Source: Marinobacter sp. HL-58
GTDB taxonomy: Bacteria > Pseudomonadota > Gammaproteobacteria > Pseudomonadales > Oleiphilaceae
Direction of reading: 5' to 3'
DNA: 64,000 bases
Assembly (NCBI RefSeq): GCF_001314605.1
Contig: NZ_LIHP01000021.1
Span: forward strand, 291,844 to 355,843
The notes beneath the pieces are model-generated. The model ran no database searches. It had not been told where the DNA came from and saw nothing but the letters and a program-made list of their open reading frames with translations. Shown piece after piece: positions 9,114 through 17,526 of this stretch. The position numbers were made by a program, and so were the translations under genes. Position 1 is the stretch's first letter. Every line of letters begins with the position of its first letter.

Positions 9114-10163
9114 TTACATGCGGCCGAGTTGCGTCAGGTATTCCTTGACCATCTCGACTGCTTTCTTGGCGTTGTCACTGCGTTCTGCTTCTTCGTCCCA
9201 GATCACCTGGGCCGCTTTCAACATTTCATCCTGGACATCCTGTGGGAGGTTATTGATTTCAACACCTTCCTCTTCTATGGCTTTCTGCAGGGTGACTTTT
9301 TCCTTGTGTTCGTACTCGTTGGTACGTACCCAGAACTGTTCTTTCAGGGCATCCTTGACGGTGGCCTGCATCTCTTTTGGCAGTTTGTCGAGCGCTTTCT
9401 GACTGACGATGATGACGTCGGTGCCCGCCACGTTCAGAGAGGGCTTGACGTGGTACTTGGCAACTTCATACAGGGACATGCTGTAAGCACCCTGGGCTGC
9501 GCCCCAGTGAGCCCCATCGACAATGCCGGAATCAAGTGCAGAATAGAGCTCGCCGCCGTCAATGTAAGACGTAGACGCACCGGCTTCGTCCAGGAACTTT
9601 TCCAGTGCACCGGAAGAGCGGATTTTCAGTTTCTTCAGGTCCTCGATGCTTTCGATGGGCTCCTTGACCACCATCTCGGTCTGGTAGACCTTGTCGGTGG
9701 CCCAGTAGACGTCATGTTCAGCGGCCTCTTCCCGCAGCATGTCCTCAAAACCCATGGCCATGTGGAAATAGGCGGCTTCCGCAGGTGTCTGGAACGCCAG
9801 TGGCAAACCGGAGGCGACACCGGCCAGGCTGATCTTGTCCTGGGCATAGGCCGGAGAGATGGTGCCCATCTCAAGAATGCCGCGGCTGACAGCGTTGAAG
9901 GTTTCCTTGGGCTTGAACAGGGAGCCGGATTCGTAGAGGTCCAGCTTCAGGCGGCCGTCGGTACGCTCTTCCAGTACTTCCTTGAGACGGCCCAGGCTGT
10001 CTTTGTAGGAAGAGCTGGCACCCGGCCAATGGGACTGGACCCTCCAGGTGATGGTTTCTTCGGCGGCAACCGGCGCACTGACAAAGGCTGCGGTCAGGCC
10101 AAGAGTCAGGGCCGAACCATATAAGGTAAGGGTTTTTCTGGCGGTGGCTAATAGCATATTCAT
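9114..10163 (-). CDS. dctP: TRAP transporter substrate-binding protein
   Basis: This 349-residue periplasmic protein captures the substrate for the DctQM permease. It has a signal peptide (about 1-34, ending VAAEE) and a DctP fold: ITWRVQSHW at the mature start, a hinge region with LKIRSSGALEKFL, and VDGAHWGAAQGAY, where the family's carboxylate-binding arginine (in KIRSSG) and aromatic residues lie. GAGG is 7 bases before the ATG. An IclR-type operator (10208-10222) sits 45 bases upstream, linking the transporter to the catabolic genes. The ligand is unknown; most DctP-type proteins bind organic acids. Confidence 0.92.
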   Translation of the reverse strand: MNMLLATARKTLTLYGSALTLGLTAAFVSAPVAAEETITWRVQSHWPGASSSYKDSLGRLKEVLEERTDGRLKLDLYESGSLFKPKETFNAVSRGILEMGTISPAYAQDKISLAGVASGLPLAFQTPAEAAYFHMAMGFEDMLREEAAEHDVYWATDKVYQTEMVVKEPIESIEDLKKLKIRSSGALEKFLDEAGASTSYIDGGELYSALDSGIVDGAHWGAAQGAYSMSLYEVAKYHVKPSLNVAGTDVIIVSQKALDKLPKEMQATVKDALKEQFWVRTNEYEHKEKVTLQKAIEEEGVEINNLPQDVQDEMLKAAQVIWDEEAERSDNAKKAVEMVKEYLTQLGRM

Positions 10164-10207
10164 TGCGTGACCTCGATCATTGTTGTGCTAATTGTTTTTG
10201 GATTTAG

Positions 10208-10222
10208 TTTCGCTCTGCAGAA
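10208..10222. promoter_or_regulatory. Putative IclR-type operator upstream of dctP
   Basis: TTTCGC-TCT-GCAGAA is a 15-bp pseudopalindrome that fits the TTCCGC-NNN-GCGGAA style of IclR-family sites. Near-identical copies occur at 25542-25556 and 27996-28010. The rest of the gap between dctP (10163) and the ligase stop (10370) shows no gene. Confidence 0.55.
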
Positions 10223-10369
10223 TTAGTGACTGCAGAATGAATCTCTATGTCTGAATCTATCACACAGTTTGTTTTTTGCAATAGCATAGTTGTCGATATT
10301 GCATTACCAAAGTTTAGTCCATGGAGAGACTCTCCGTGGCAGTTGCCCGGAATCAGTCGGGGCAACGGC

Positions 10370-11956
10370 TCAGTACCAGTAGGGTTCACGAAGCTCCCGT
10401 TTCAGCACCTTGCCAATGGTCGAGCGCGGTAATTCCTCGCGCAGTTCAATGGCCGCCAGGCGCTGGGTCTTCCCCAGCTGGCGGTTGGCCCAGTCGAGCA
10501 ATTCCGCCTCGTTTTCCGGGTGGCCAGGCCTGAGTACCACAAGCCCCATCGGCGTCTCGCCCCACTGCTCGCTGGGAATACCGATCACCGCTGCATCGGC
10601 CACCGCCGGATGCGCCAGAAGTACCTTTTCCAGATCCACTGCGTAGATGTTGAAACCGCCGGAAATAATCATGTCCTTGCGGCGGTCGAGGATGTAGACA
10701 AAGCCGTCCTCATCCACCCGCCCCATATCCCCGCTGCGGAAGAACAGCAGGCCTTCCGGGCTGGTCCACAGCATCTCCCGGGTCTGGTCGTCGCGATTGA
10801 CGTAGCCCCGCATCATGGAGATGGCACGGCCGACGATTTCCCCGGTCTCGCCCCGGGGCAACTGGTTGCCCTGCTCGTCGATCACCCGCACCTCGGAGCC
10901 CTCGGTGGGTACGCCCACGGAATCCCATTTGTCAGGGTGTGCGGCGCAGTCCAGGCAGGTGGATATGCCACCTTCGGTGAGACCGTAAACCTCGCGAATA
11001 TTGCCAGGCCAGCGGGCCATGGCCTCGCGGATGACATCGGCCCGCAGGGGCGCGCTGGTGCACAGCTTGAGCTGGAATGCGGACAGGTCAAAGCGGTCGA
11101 ACTCCGGGTCCGCGAGGATGCGCTGGAACTGAACCGGTACCAGCATGGCATGGGTGACACGATGCTGTTCGGCCAGTTCCAGGAAGCGCCGGGCATCGAA
11201 CCTGGCCATCAGCACCAGCATGCCACCGTTGAACAGGGTAGGCAGTACTGACACCAGGGTGGTGTTGGAGTACAGCGGTGTTGACACCAGGTTCACCGCG
11301 TTGCCATCCAACCCGAATCGGCTCATGCGCAGCATCTGCCGCTGGCGGAACCGGTAATCGTGGAGAATCCCCTTGGGAGTACCGGTGGTGCCGGAGCTGT
11401 AGATGATGTTGAAGGGGTGGTCCAGGGTGACCGGAGCCGGGCGGGGTTCGGAGCCGATTCCGTCAAGCCACTGTTCAAGGTCGGGCCCTTTGCCGTCCTG
11501 CTGCGGCTCCAGAGCTATGCAGCCGTCTTTGCTGATGGTGTCCAGTTTGCCGGCCATGGCGTCCAGCAGTGGGCGGTTCTTCTCCGACACAAACAGAAAG
11601 CGCGCACCGGAGTCATTGATCATCAGCGCCAGGCTGTCCCCGCTGGCCATGCCGGACAGAGGTACCACGCAACCTCCGGCTACGAGAGTGCCCAGGTACA
11701 GGGCCACCGCCTCGATACGGTTCTCGGACAACAGCGCCACGGTGTCGCCTTCCACGAGACCTTCCGCCCGCAGGCGATTGGCAATGCGATTGGCGAGGCT
11801 CACCAGGTCGCTCCAGCTGATCTGGCCCTGGTCATCAATCAGTGCGGTCTGGTGTGGGCGCTCTGTCGCCAGATACTGGATACGTTGGCCGATCGCTTCG
11901 ATGGTCTCCTGTGGATCCACGGGCGCATGTACGGGCATTTGCATCAAGCTTTCCAT
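10370..11956 (-). CDS. AMP-forming acyl-CoA ligase (class I adenylate-forming)
   Basis: This 528-residue enzyme of the ANL superfamily would activate a carboxylic acid to its CoA thioester with ATP. The P-loop motif YSSGTTGTPKG is near residue 190, the adenylate-binding motif VYGLTEGG near 320, and the hinge DRRKDMIISGGFNIY near 430, followed by the C-terminal lysine context STIGKVLKREL. Length and motifs are standard. The ATG at 11956 is preceded by AGAGGCG. The gene is divergent from the SDR-thioesterase-dehydrogenase operon and lies just upstream (in reading direction) of the dctP operator. Substrate specificity cannot be read off; a second ligase lies at 17527. Confidence 0.9.
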   Translation of the reverse strand: MESLMQMPVHAPVDPQETIEAIGQRIQYLATERPHQTALIDDQGQISWSDLVSLANRIANRLRAEGLVEGDTVALLSENRIEAVALYLGTLVAGGCVVPLSGMASGDSLALMINDSGARFLFVSEKNRPLLDAMAGKLDTISKDGCIALEPQQDGKGPDLEQWLDGIGSEPRPAPVTLDHPFNIIYSSGTTGTPKGILHDYRFRQRQMLRMSRFGLDGNAVNLVSTPLYSNTTLVSVLPTLFNGGMLVLMARFDARRFLELAEQHRVTHAMLVPVQFQRILADPEFDRFDLSAFQLKLCTSAPLRADVIREAMARWPGNIREVYGLTEGGISTCLDCAAHPDKWDSVGVPTEGSEVRVIDEQGNQLPRGETGEIVGRAISMMRGYVNRDDQTREMLWTSPEGLLFFRSGDMGRVDEDGFVYILDRRKDMIISGGFNIYAVDLEKVLLAHPAVADAAVIGIPSEQWGETPMGLVVLRPGHPENEAELLDWANRQLGKTQRLAAIELREELPRSTIGKVLKRELREPYWY

Positions 11957-12096
11957 TTTTTCGCCTCTTGGTGTTATCGTGTTTTATCTAGTGAAATTAA
12001 CTTCCGTTTATATTGACTCAAAGCCGGAAGGCGTGACAAATTACCTCGACATGAATTTTATGACGACGCGAATAATCCACAAAAAGGAGCATCGGC

Positions 12097-12891
12097 ATGG
12101 GGCGTTTTGACAACCGGTCTGCCATAGTCACCGGAGCAGGCAGCGGCATTGGCAGGGCCACTGCAGTGCGTCTGGCCCGTGAAGGGGCGAAGGTGATGAT
12201 GGTGGATCGCTCCGAGGCCGGGCTGCTGGATACCGAGAGCCTGATGCCCGAAGGGGCGCAAACCCTGCGGCGGATTGCCGATGTGGCCGATGAATCCCAG
12301 GTCAAAGCCCTGGTGGAGGAAGCCGCAGCCACCTTCGGCAATATCGATGTGCTCTGCAATATTGCCGGCATCGCCAGTACCGGCGGTACCCACCCGGACA
12401 TCACCGGTAACGACCGCGAAGAATGGGAAAAGGTACTGTCGGTAAACCTGATTGGCACCATGCTGTTCATCAAGCATGTGGCACCTCACATGCAAGCCCG
12501 AAAACTGGGCGCGATCGTCAACACCGCCTCTGTAGCGGGGATCCGTTCCGGCGCGGGGGGTAATGCCTACAGTGCTTCCAAGGCCGGCGTGATTAACCTC
12601 ACCCAGACCGCCGCCTGTGACCTGGGCGGCGACAATGTGCGGGTCAACGCGGTGTGCCCGGGGCTGGTGGAGACCGGCATGACCCGGGGGGTGTTTGATT
12701 ACGCCCGCACCCACGAAAAGGCCCACAAGCTGGGCTCCCGCTGTGAACTGCGTCGTTACGGTGCGCCGGAAGAAATTGCCGCAGCCATCCTGTTTCTGGC
12801 CAGCGACGATGCCAGCTACATTACCGGCCAGGCCCTGCCCGTGGACGGCGGCAACACTGCTTCGCTCAATCTGCCGGGGATGAAAGTCTGA
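12097..12891 (+). CDS. Short-chain dehydrogenase/reductase (FabG-like)
   Basis: This 264-residue NAD(P)-dependent oxidoreductase has the glycine-rich cofactor motif TGAGSGIG near residue 13, the NIAG motif, the active-site serine and YSASK catalytic tyrosine-lysine pair (~158-162), and VNAVCPGLVETGM. It probably oxidises a 3-hydroxyacyl-CoA or a ring alcohol in the pathway. AAAAGGAG lies just upstream of the ATG. It is the first gene of a rightward run with a thioesterase, dehydrogenase, second SDR, phosphotransferase, SurE and ligase. The 140-bp gap to the divergent ligase should hold both promoters. Confidence 0.88.
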   Translation: MGRFDNRSAIVTGAGSGIGRATAVRLAREGAKVMMVDRSEAGLLDTESLMPEGAQTLRRIADVADESQVKALVEEAAATFGNIDVLCNIAGIASTGGTHPDITGNDREEWEKVLSVNLIGTMLFIKHVAPHMQARKLGAIVNTASVAGIRSGAGGNAYSASKAGVINLTQTAACDLGGDNVRVNAVCPGLVETGMTRGVFDYARTHEKAHKLGSRCELRRYGAPEEIAAAILFLASDDASYITGQALPVDGGNTASLNLPGMKV

Positions 12892-13331
12892 TGAGTGATC
12901 ACAAGCTGCACATCGGGGGTGGCCACGACCTGCCGGGATTTCACAGCCTGCTGGGTTACCGTCAGGTGTCCTGGCAGGAGAACGAGGCGGTGATCGAGCT
13001 GAAGTTGGCTCCTCAGCATCTCAACCTTGGTGGGGTGGTCCACGGAGGCGTGCTGACCTCCCTGCTGGATATCGTCATGGCCGAAGCCGGCACCTATTGC
13101 CCCTATCCCGGGCGTATGCGCAAGGCGATTACCCTGTCGATGACCACCACCTTCACCGGCCAGTGTTCCGGCGGCACCATTCGTGTGACGGGGATAAAGC
13201 GGGCGGGCGGCACCCGCATCTTCAACAGTACCGGCGAGGTCCATGACGATCAGGGCAACCTGCTGGCCATCGCCGAAGGCACCTTTCGCATCCGCTCCGG
13301 TAGTGAGAAACCGGAGGGTGTGCCCCTATGA
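12891..13331 (+). CDS. PaaI-type hotdog-fold thioesterase
   Basis: This 146-residue protein has the PaaI signature VVHGGVLTSLLDIVMAEA near residue 48, where the HGG loop and the following acidic residue form the active site of hotdog acyl-CoA thioesterases. It probably hydrolyses dead-end or accumulating acyl-CoA in the pathway and frees CoA. The start overlaps the SDR stop (TGATG), so the two are translationally coupled. PaaI-type enzymes often have this proofreading role in aromatic and alicyclic acid pathways; the substrate here is unknown. Confidence 0.85.
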   Translation: MSDHKLHIGGGHDLPGFHSLLGYRQVSWQENEAVIELKLAPQHLNLGGVVHGGVLTSLLDIVMAEAGTYCPYPGRMRKAITLSMTTTFTGQCSGGTIRVTGIKRAGGTRIFNSTGEVHDDQGNLLAIAEGTFRIRSGSEKPEGVPL

Positions 13332-13355
13332 CGACCAACCAACGAGGATCCGGAC

Positions 13356-14558
13356 ATGTTTGAGCTGTCTGACAAAGCCAAAAAACTGCAGGCGCAACTT
13401 AACGAATTCATGGATGCTCATATCTATCCCAATGAGCACAAGCATCATGAACAGATCGAGCAGGCGGAGAACCGCTGGGCGCCGGTACCGATCATTGAGG
13501 AACTGAAGATCAAGGCCAAGGCAGCCGGCCTGTGGAACCTGTTCCTGCCGGAAAGCGAATTCGGTGCCGGCCTCACCAACTATGAGTACGCGCACCTGTG
13601 CGAAATCATGGGCCGTTCGGCCATGGCGTCGGAGGTGTTCAACTGTTCCGCGCCGGACACGGGCAACATGGAGACCATCGCCCGCTACGGCAATAAAGAG
13701 CAGCAGGACAAGTGGCTGAAGCCCCTGCTGGCTGGCGAGATCCGCTCCTGTTTCTCGATGACCGAGCCGGATGTGGCGTCGTCAGATGCCACCAACATTG
13801 CCTGCGAAATCCGCCGCGAAGGCAACGAGTATGTGATCAATGGCAAGAAATGGTGGTCTTCGGGTGCCATGACGACCACCTCGAAAATTGCCATTGTGAT
13901 GGGCAAGACTAACCCGGAGGCGGAGAAGCACCAGCAGCAGTCGATGATTCTGGTTCCGCTGGATACGCCGGGGGTGAAGATGATTCGCCCGCTCACTGTG
14001 TTTGGTTATGACCATGCGCCCCACGGCCACGCCGAGATCCATTATGAGGATGTGCGGGTGCCGGTGGACAACATTCTGTTGGGCGAGGGTCGTGGTTTCG
14101 AGATTGCCCAGGGTCGACTCGGGCCCGGCCGTATTCACCACTGCATGCGCACCATTGGTGTGGCCGAGCGGGCGCTGGAGCTGATGTGCAAGCGCGCCAA
14201 TGCCCGCGAGGCGTTCGGCAAGCCGCTGTCCAGTTTTGATTCCATCCGTAAGGACATTGCCCGCAGCCGTATCGAGATTGAGCAGGCGCGGCTGATGACG
14301 CTGAAGGCGGCGCATATGATGGACACCGTGGGTAACAAGGTGGCCCGTCAGGAGATTGCGATGATCAAGGTGATTGCGCCGAGTATGGCGCTGAAGGTGC
14401 TGGACCGTGCCATTCAGGTTCACGGTGGTGCCGGGGTGTCCCAGGATACCTTCCTGGCCGAAGCCTGGGCCAAGGTGCGGACCCTGCGGCTGGCGGATGG
14501 GCCGGATGAGGTGCATCTGGATTCCGTTGCCAAGATTGAGCTTCGGCAATACCGCTAG
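13356..14558 (+). CDS. Acyl-CoA dehydrogenase, ACAD10/11-like
   Basis: This 400-residue flavoprotein introduces a double bond into an acyl-CoA and passes electrons to ETF. It has FAD-binding CFSMTEPDVASSDATNI (~130), the KWWSSGAMTTTSKIAIVMGK stretch typical of the ACAD10/11 group, FDSIRKDIARSRIEIEQARL, and VHGGAGVSQDTFLAEAWA near the C-terminus. The neighbouring phosphotransferase at 15664 belongs to the family fused or linked to ACAD10/11 in other organisms, supporting this subgroup. GAGG lies 10 bases upstream of the ATG. The region 14559-14723 after it is filled by repeat A1. Confidence 0.9.
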   Translation: MFELSDKAKKLQAQLNEFMDAHIYPNEHKHHEQIEQAENRWAPVPIIEELKIKAKAAGLWNLFLPESEFGAGLTNYEYAHLCEIMGRSAMASEVFNCSAPDTGNMETIARYGNKEQQDKWLKPLLAGEIRSCFSMTEPDVASSDATNIACEIRREGNEYVINGKKWWSSGAMTTTSKIAIVMGKTNPEAEKHQQQSMILVPLDTPGVKMIRPLTVFGYDHAPHGHAEIHYEDVRVPVDNILLGEGRGFEIAQGRLGPGRIHHCMRTIGVAERALELMCKRANAREAFGKPLSSFDSIRKDIARSRIEIEQARLMTLKAAHMMDTVGNKVARQEIAMIKVIAPSMALKVLDRAIQVHGGAGVSQDTFLAEAWAKVRTLRLADGPDEVHLDSVAKIELRQYR

Positions 14559-14587
14559 AGATTTTCGGCCCGATTCGTCGGGTGCAT

Positions 14588-14695
14588 GAACGAACGGGGA
14601 GGAACCTGCCGGGACACGCCGTGAATACGTCCCTGTAGGCTTGAGCAAAACATCCATGTTTTGCACAGTCCCGGCAGGTTCCTCCCCGTTCGTTC
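14588..14695. repeat. Family A palindromic repeat, copy 1
   Basis: A perfect 28-bp inverted repeat (starting GAACGAACGGGG, ending CCCCGTTCGTTC) flanks a ~52-bp centre that begins ACGCCGTGAATACGTCCCTG and contains its own small hairpin (CAAAACATCCATGTTTTG). The centre is shared with the copies at 19.7, 29.1, 35.0, 45.0 and 56.3 kb; the arms are not. Confidence 0.9.
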
Positions 14696-14723
14696 TCCAA
14701 GCATTGAGTATGAGGATCGAATA

Positions 14724-15491
14724 ATGACTAATCCGCTTTTTGATATGACTGGAAAAGTCGCACTGATCACCGGTTCCACCAAAGGCATCGGCCGCGCCAT
14801 CGCAGAGGAAATGGCCCGACTGGGCGCCAAGGTTGTGATTTCCAGCCGCAAGGCGGACGCCTGTGAGCAGGTAGCCAACGAACTGAAAGAGCAGGGCTAC
14901 GAGGCCATTGCGATTCCCTGCCACGTGGGCAAAAAGGAAGACCTGCAGAATCTGGTGGATAAAACCAACGAAGCCTGGGGCACCATCGATGTGCTGGTGT
15001 GCAACGCCGCCACCAACCCGGTTTACGGCACCACCGCCGAGATGACCGACGAGGCCTGGGACAAGATCATGGACACCAACGTCAAAGGAACCTTCTGGCT
15101 CACCAACATGGTGCTGCCGCAGATGGCGGAGAAAGGGGAAGGCGCGGTTGTTCTTCTGTCCAGCATTGCCGGCATCCGTGGCAACACCACCATCGGTACC
15201 TACGGTGTTTCAAAGGCAGCGGAAGCGGCCTTGGCCCGAAATCTTGCGGTCGAATGGGGGCCAAAAGGCATTCGCGTCAACAGCATTGCCCCCGGTCTGA
15301 TCAAGACCGATTTCGCCAAGGCTTTGTGGGAAGACCCTGTGCGCGTCAAACGTGCCGAGGACAAAACCCCTTTGCGCAGAATTGGTGAGCCGGTCGATAT
15401 CGCCGGCCTGGCGGTTTTTCTGTCAACAAAGGCCAGTGCCTACATCACAGGCCAGGTTATCGTAGCCGACGGCGGCGAGACCATTTGTTAA
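14724..15491 (+). CDS. Short-chain dehydrogenase/reductase
   Basis: This 255-residue NAD(P)-dependent oxidoreductase has TGSTKGIGRAIAEEM near residue 12, VCNAATNP, the catalytic YGVSKAAEAA and INSIAPGLIKT-like region (VNSIAPGLIKTDFAKAL). I chose the ATG at 14724, 8 bases after AGGAT; the frame is open further upstream only because it runs into repeat A1, which is unlikely to be coding. It is about 30-35% like the SDR at 12097 by eye, so the two probably act on different intermediates. It follows the ACAD10/11-like dehydrogenase and precedes the phosphotransferase, a neighbourhood seen in alicyclic and branched acid pathways. Confidence 0.88.
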   Translation: MTNPLFDMTGKVALITGSTKGIGRAIAEEMARLGAKVVISSRKADACEQVANELKEQGYEAIAIPCHVGKKEDLQNLVDKTNEAWGTIDVLVCNAATNPVYGTTAEMTDEAWDKIMDTNVKGTFWLTNMVLPQMAEKGEGAVVLLSSIAGIRGNTTIGTYGVSKAAEAALARNLAVEWGPKGIRVNSIAPGLIKTDFAKALWEDPVRVKRAEDKTPLRRIGEPVDIAGLAVFLSTKASAYITGQVIVADGGETIC

Positions 15492-15522
15492 GAAGAGGCA
15501 TCACCAAAGGTATGCCGAGGGA

Positions 15523-15609
15523 GGTGGGTGGGGGTGTCTTTATGCAGGGAACAAAGGTGTTTGAGCGCAGCGAGTTCTTTTTCCCGGAAGAAAGACACTC
15601 CCACCCGCC
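15523..15609. repeat. Family B palindromic repeat, copy 1
   Basis: Arms of 19 bases (GGTGGGTGGGGGTGTCTTT against AAAGACACTCCCACCCGCC) pair with two wobble positions and flank a centre containing GAGCGCAGCGAGTTCTTTTT and CCC. Copies with the same centre lie at 32908 and 37837. It fills most of the 172-bp gap between the SDR and the phosphotransferase. Confidence 0.85.
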
Positions 15610-15663
15610 GGCCGCCGCCCCCATGACCGGGCCGCCACGCAATAAACGAAGGCAACAGCAAAG

Positions 15664-16728
15664 ATGAGCATGAATCCTGAACTGGTAGACGTCCTGCCAG
15701 CCCACAAAATCGATGAAGCCAGGCTCCTGACCTGGCTTCAGCAAGCCATTGCGGACTTTGGCACCAGGCTGGACGTGAAGCAGTTCCAGGGCGGCCAGTC
15801 CAACCCCACGTTTCTGCTGGACACCGACAGTGGCCAGTACGTGCTGCGCAAGAAGCCACCCGGGAAGACCCTGCCGTCCGCTCACATGGTGGAACGAGAA
15901 TACAAGGTGATGCGTGCGCTGTCACAGCACACCGATGTTCCGGTCCCCAAAACTCGTGCTCTATGCGAAGACAGCAGTATTATCGGCACGCCCTTCTACA
16001 TTATGGATTATCTGGAAGGCCGCATTGTCAGCCATCCGGCGCTGCGGGCGCTGGACCGTGCGGAGCGGATGCCCGCTCACCTGTCGGCTATCGATACCCT
16101 GGCCAAACTACACTCGGTGGACGTGAACGCGGTTGGGCTGGCCGATTACGGTCGTCCCGAAGGCTACGTTGCACGGCAGGTCTCCCGTTGGACGAAACAG
16201 TACCTGGCGTCGAAAACCGATGACATGCCGGCGATGGATAAGCTGATGGATTGGCTCCCCAAGAACCTGCCTTCCACCGACGAATGCGCCATTGCCCACG
16301 GAGACTATCGTTTTGGCAATCTGATGCTGGCTCCGGACAAACCTGAAGTGATCGCCATCCTGGACTGGGAGTTGTCGACGCTGGGGCACCCGCTGGCGGA
16401 TCTGGCCTATTACTGTCTGCCTTACCACCTGCCCTCCGACATGGAAGGCATGCGCGGGTTGCAGGGGGAGGATCTGGAAGCCTTGGGAATTCCTGATGAG
16501 CAGGAAACCATCGCTCGATACTGCAAGCAGAGCGGCCGTGACGGGATTGCCGACTGGCATGTGTTTCTGGCGTTTTCGCTGTTCCGCCTGGCGTCGATCG
16601 TTCAGGGGGTCTATGCCCGTGCCTTGCAGGGCAATGCCGCCAATGCCGATGCCCTGCAGGTGGGCAAGCGGGCCAGTCTGCTGGCGGAGGCCGGCTGGCG
16701 GATTGCCAGTGGAGGTGAGCGGTCATGA
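15664..16728 (+). CDS. Phosphotransferase family protein, ACAD10/11-associated
   Basis: This 354-residue protein of the aminoglycoside phosphotransferase/choline kinase fold has GGQSNPTFLL (nucleotide loop, ~45), the catalytic loop HGDYRFGNLM (~217) and the metal-binding ILDWELSTLGHPLADLAYYC (~237). These match the kinase-like domain found in eukaryotic ACAD10/11 and in bacterial genes next to such dehydrogenases, where it phosphorylates 4-hydroxyacyl-CoA so that it can be eliminated or isomerised. That role would fit degradation of hydroxylated acids here. The stop overlaps the surE start (ATGA). Confidence 0.87.
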   Translation: MSMNPELVDVLPAHKIDEARLLTWLQQAIADFGTRLDVKQFQGGQSNPTFLLDTDSGQYVLRKKPPGKTLPSAHMVEREYKVMRALSQHTDVPVPKTRALCEDSSIIGTPFYIMDYLEGRIVSHPALRALDRAERMPAHLSAIDTLAKLHSVDVNAVGLADYGRPEGYVARQVSRWTKQYLASKTDDMPAMDKLMDWLPKNLPSTDECAIAHGDYRFGNLMLAPDKPEVIAILDWELSTLGHPLADLAYYCLPYHLPSDMEGMRGLQGEDLEALGIPDEQETIARYCKQSGRDGIADWHVFLAFSLFRLASIVQGVYARALQGNAANADALQVGKRASLLAEAGWRIASGGERS

Positions 16729-17504
16729 AGGAACCCATCGTTAAACGCATCCTGATCACCAACGACGACGGCATCAATGCCCCGGGGCTGAAGGTGCTGG
16801 AGCAGATTGCGCGCAATCTGGCGGAGGAGGTCTGGGTGGTGGCGCCGGAGCACGATCGCAGTGGTGCCGGCCAGAGTATTTCCATCCATGATCCGCTGCG
16901 GGTTTACGAGCAGGGTGACAGGCGCTATGCGGTGTCCGGCACGCCGGCGGACTGTGTGCTGTATTCGCTGGCCCAGTGGTTCGGGGAAACGCCGCCGGAT
17001 CTGGTGCTGTCGGGGGTGAACTGTGGCGCCAATATCAGTGACTCGGTGCAGTATTCCGGCACCGTGGGTGCGGTGCTCAGTGCCGAGCACATGGGCATAC
17101 CCGCCATTGCCCTGAGCCAGGCCTTTCTCAGCCGCGAGGGGGTGGACTGGTCACCGGTATCCGCCTTCGGGGAAACCGTGGTGCGCCAGCTGTGGCAGCC
17201 GGGGCAGAACCGGGCATGGAATGTGAATTTCCCGGCCTGTGACGCGGCGAGCATCCTTCAGGCACGCTGGTGTACGCAGTCTAACGGCTCGATCCAGCGC
17301 GCCCGCCTGCTGGCCGGCCAGGATGCCCGCAGCCTGCCGTACTGGTGGCTGGGCTTTGATCGCAGTTCCCGCCATATCGTGGCGCCGGGAGAGGATGTCA
17401 GCGTGTTGCGGGACAAGGCCATCGCTATTACACCATTGCGCCATCGGGAGTTGCTGCCGGGCGGAACGGACGTTTTTGATCTGGCCGCGACGGCGGCCAA
17501 CTGA
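16725..17504 (+). CDS. surE: SurE-type 5'/3'-nucleotidase/phosphatase
   Basis: This 259-residue protein has the SurE N-terminus KRILITNDDGINAPGLKVL with the metal-binding DD pair, APEHDRSGAGQSIS, VSGTPADCVLY and LSGVNCGANISDSVQYSGTVGA. Those form the complete active site of the metal-dependent acid phosphatase family. The family acts on nucleoside monophosphates and short polyphosphate. Its location is unusual: it overlaps the kinase-like gene and precedes an acyl-CoA ligase, not pcm/rpoS. A role in phosphate removal from a pathway intermediate is possible but is inference from context only. Confidence 0.9.
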   Translation: MKEPIVKRILITNDDGINAPGLKVLEQIARNLAEEVWVVAPEHDRSGAGQSISIHDPLRVYEQGDRRYAVSGTPADCVLYSLAQWFGETPPDLVLSGVNCGANISDSVQYSGTVGAVLSAEHMGIPAIALSQAFLSREGVDWSPVSAFGETVVRQLWQPGQNRAWNVNFPACDAASILQARWCTQSNGSIQRARLLAGQDARSLPYWWLGFDRSSRHIVAPGEDVSVLRDKAIAITPLRHRELLPGGTDVFDLAATAAN

Positions 17505-17526
17505 ACCGAATGAGGGGACTATTACA

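Noticed and set aside
9129..10124. A 331-codon plus-strand frame opposite dctP
   Set aside because: dctP has a signal peptide, ribosome site and binding-protein motifs; the opposite frame has none.
12000..12030. A possible further IclR-type operator (TTCCGTTTATATTGA) before the SDR operon
   Set aside because: Only the left half resembles the three good sites; without a matrix scan this is not distinguishable from chance.
17239..17526. N-terminal extension of the acyl-CoA ligase into surE
   Set aside because: The extension lies in another frame of a well-supported SurE gene and lacks family similarity; ATG 17527 has a good ribosome site.
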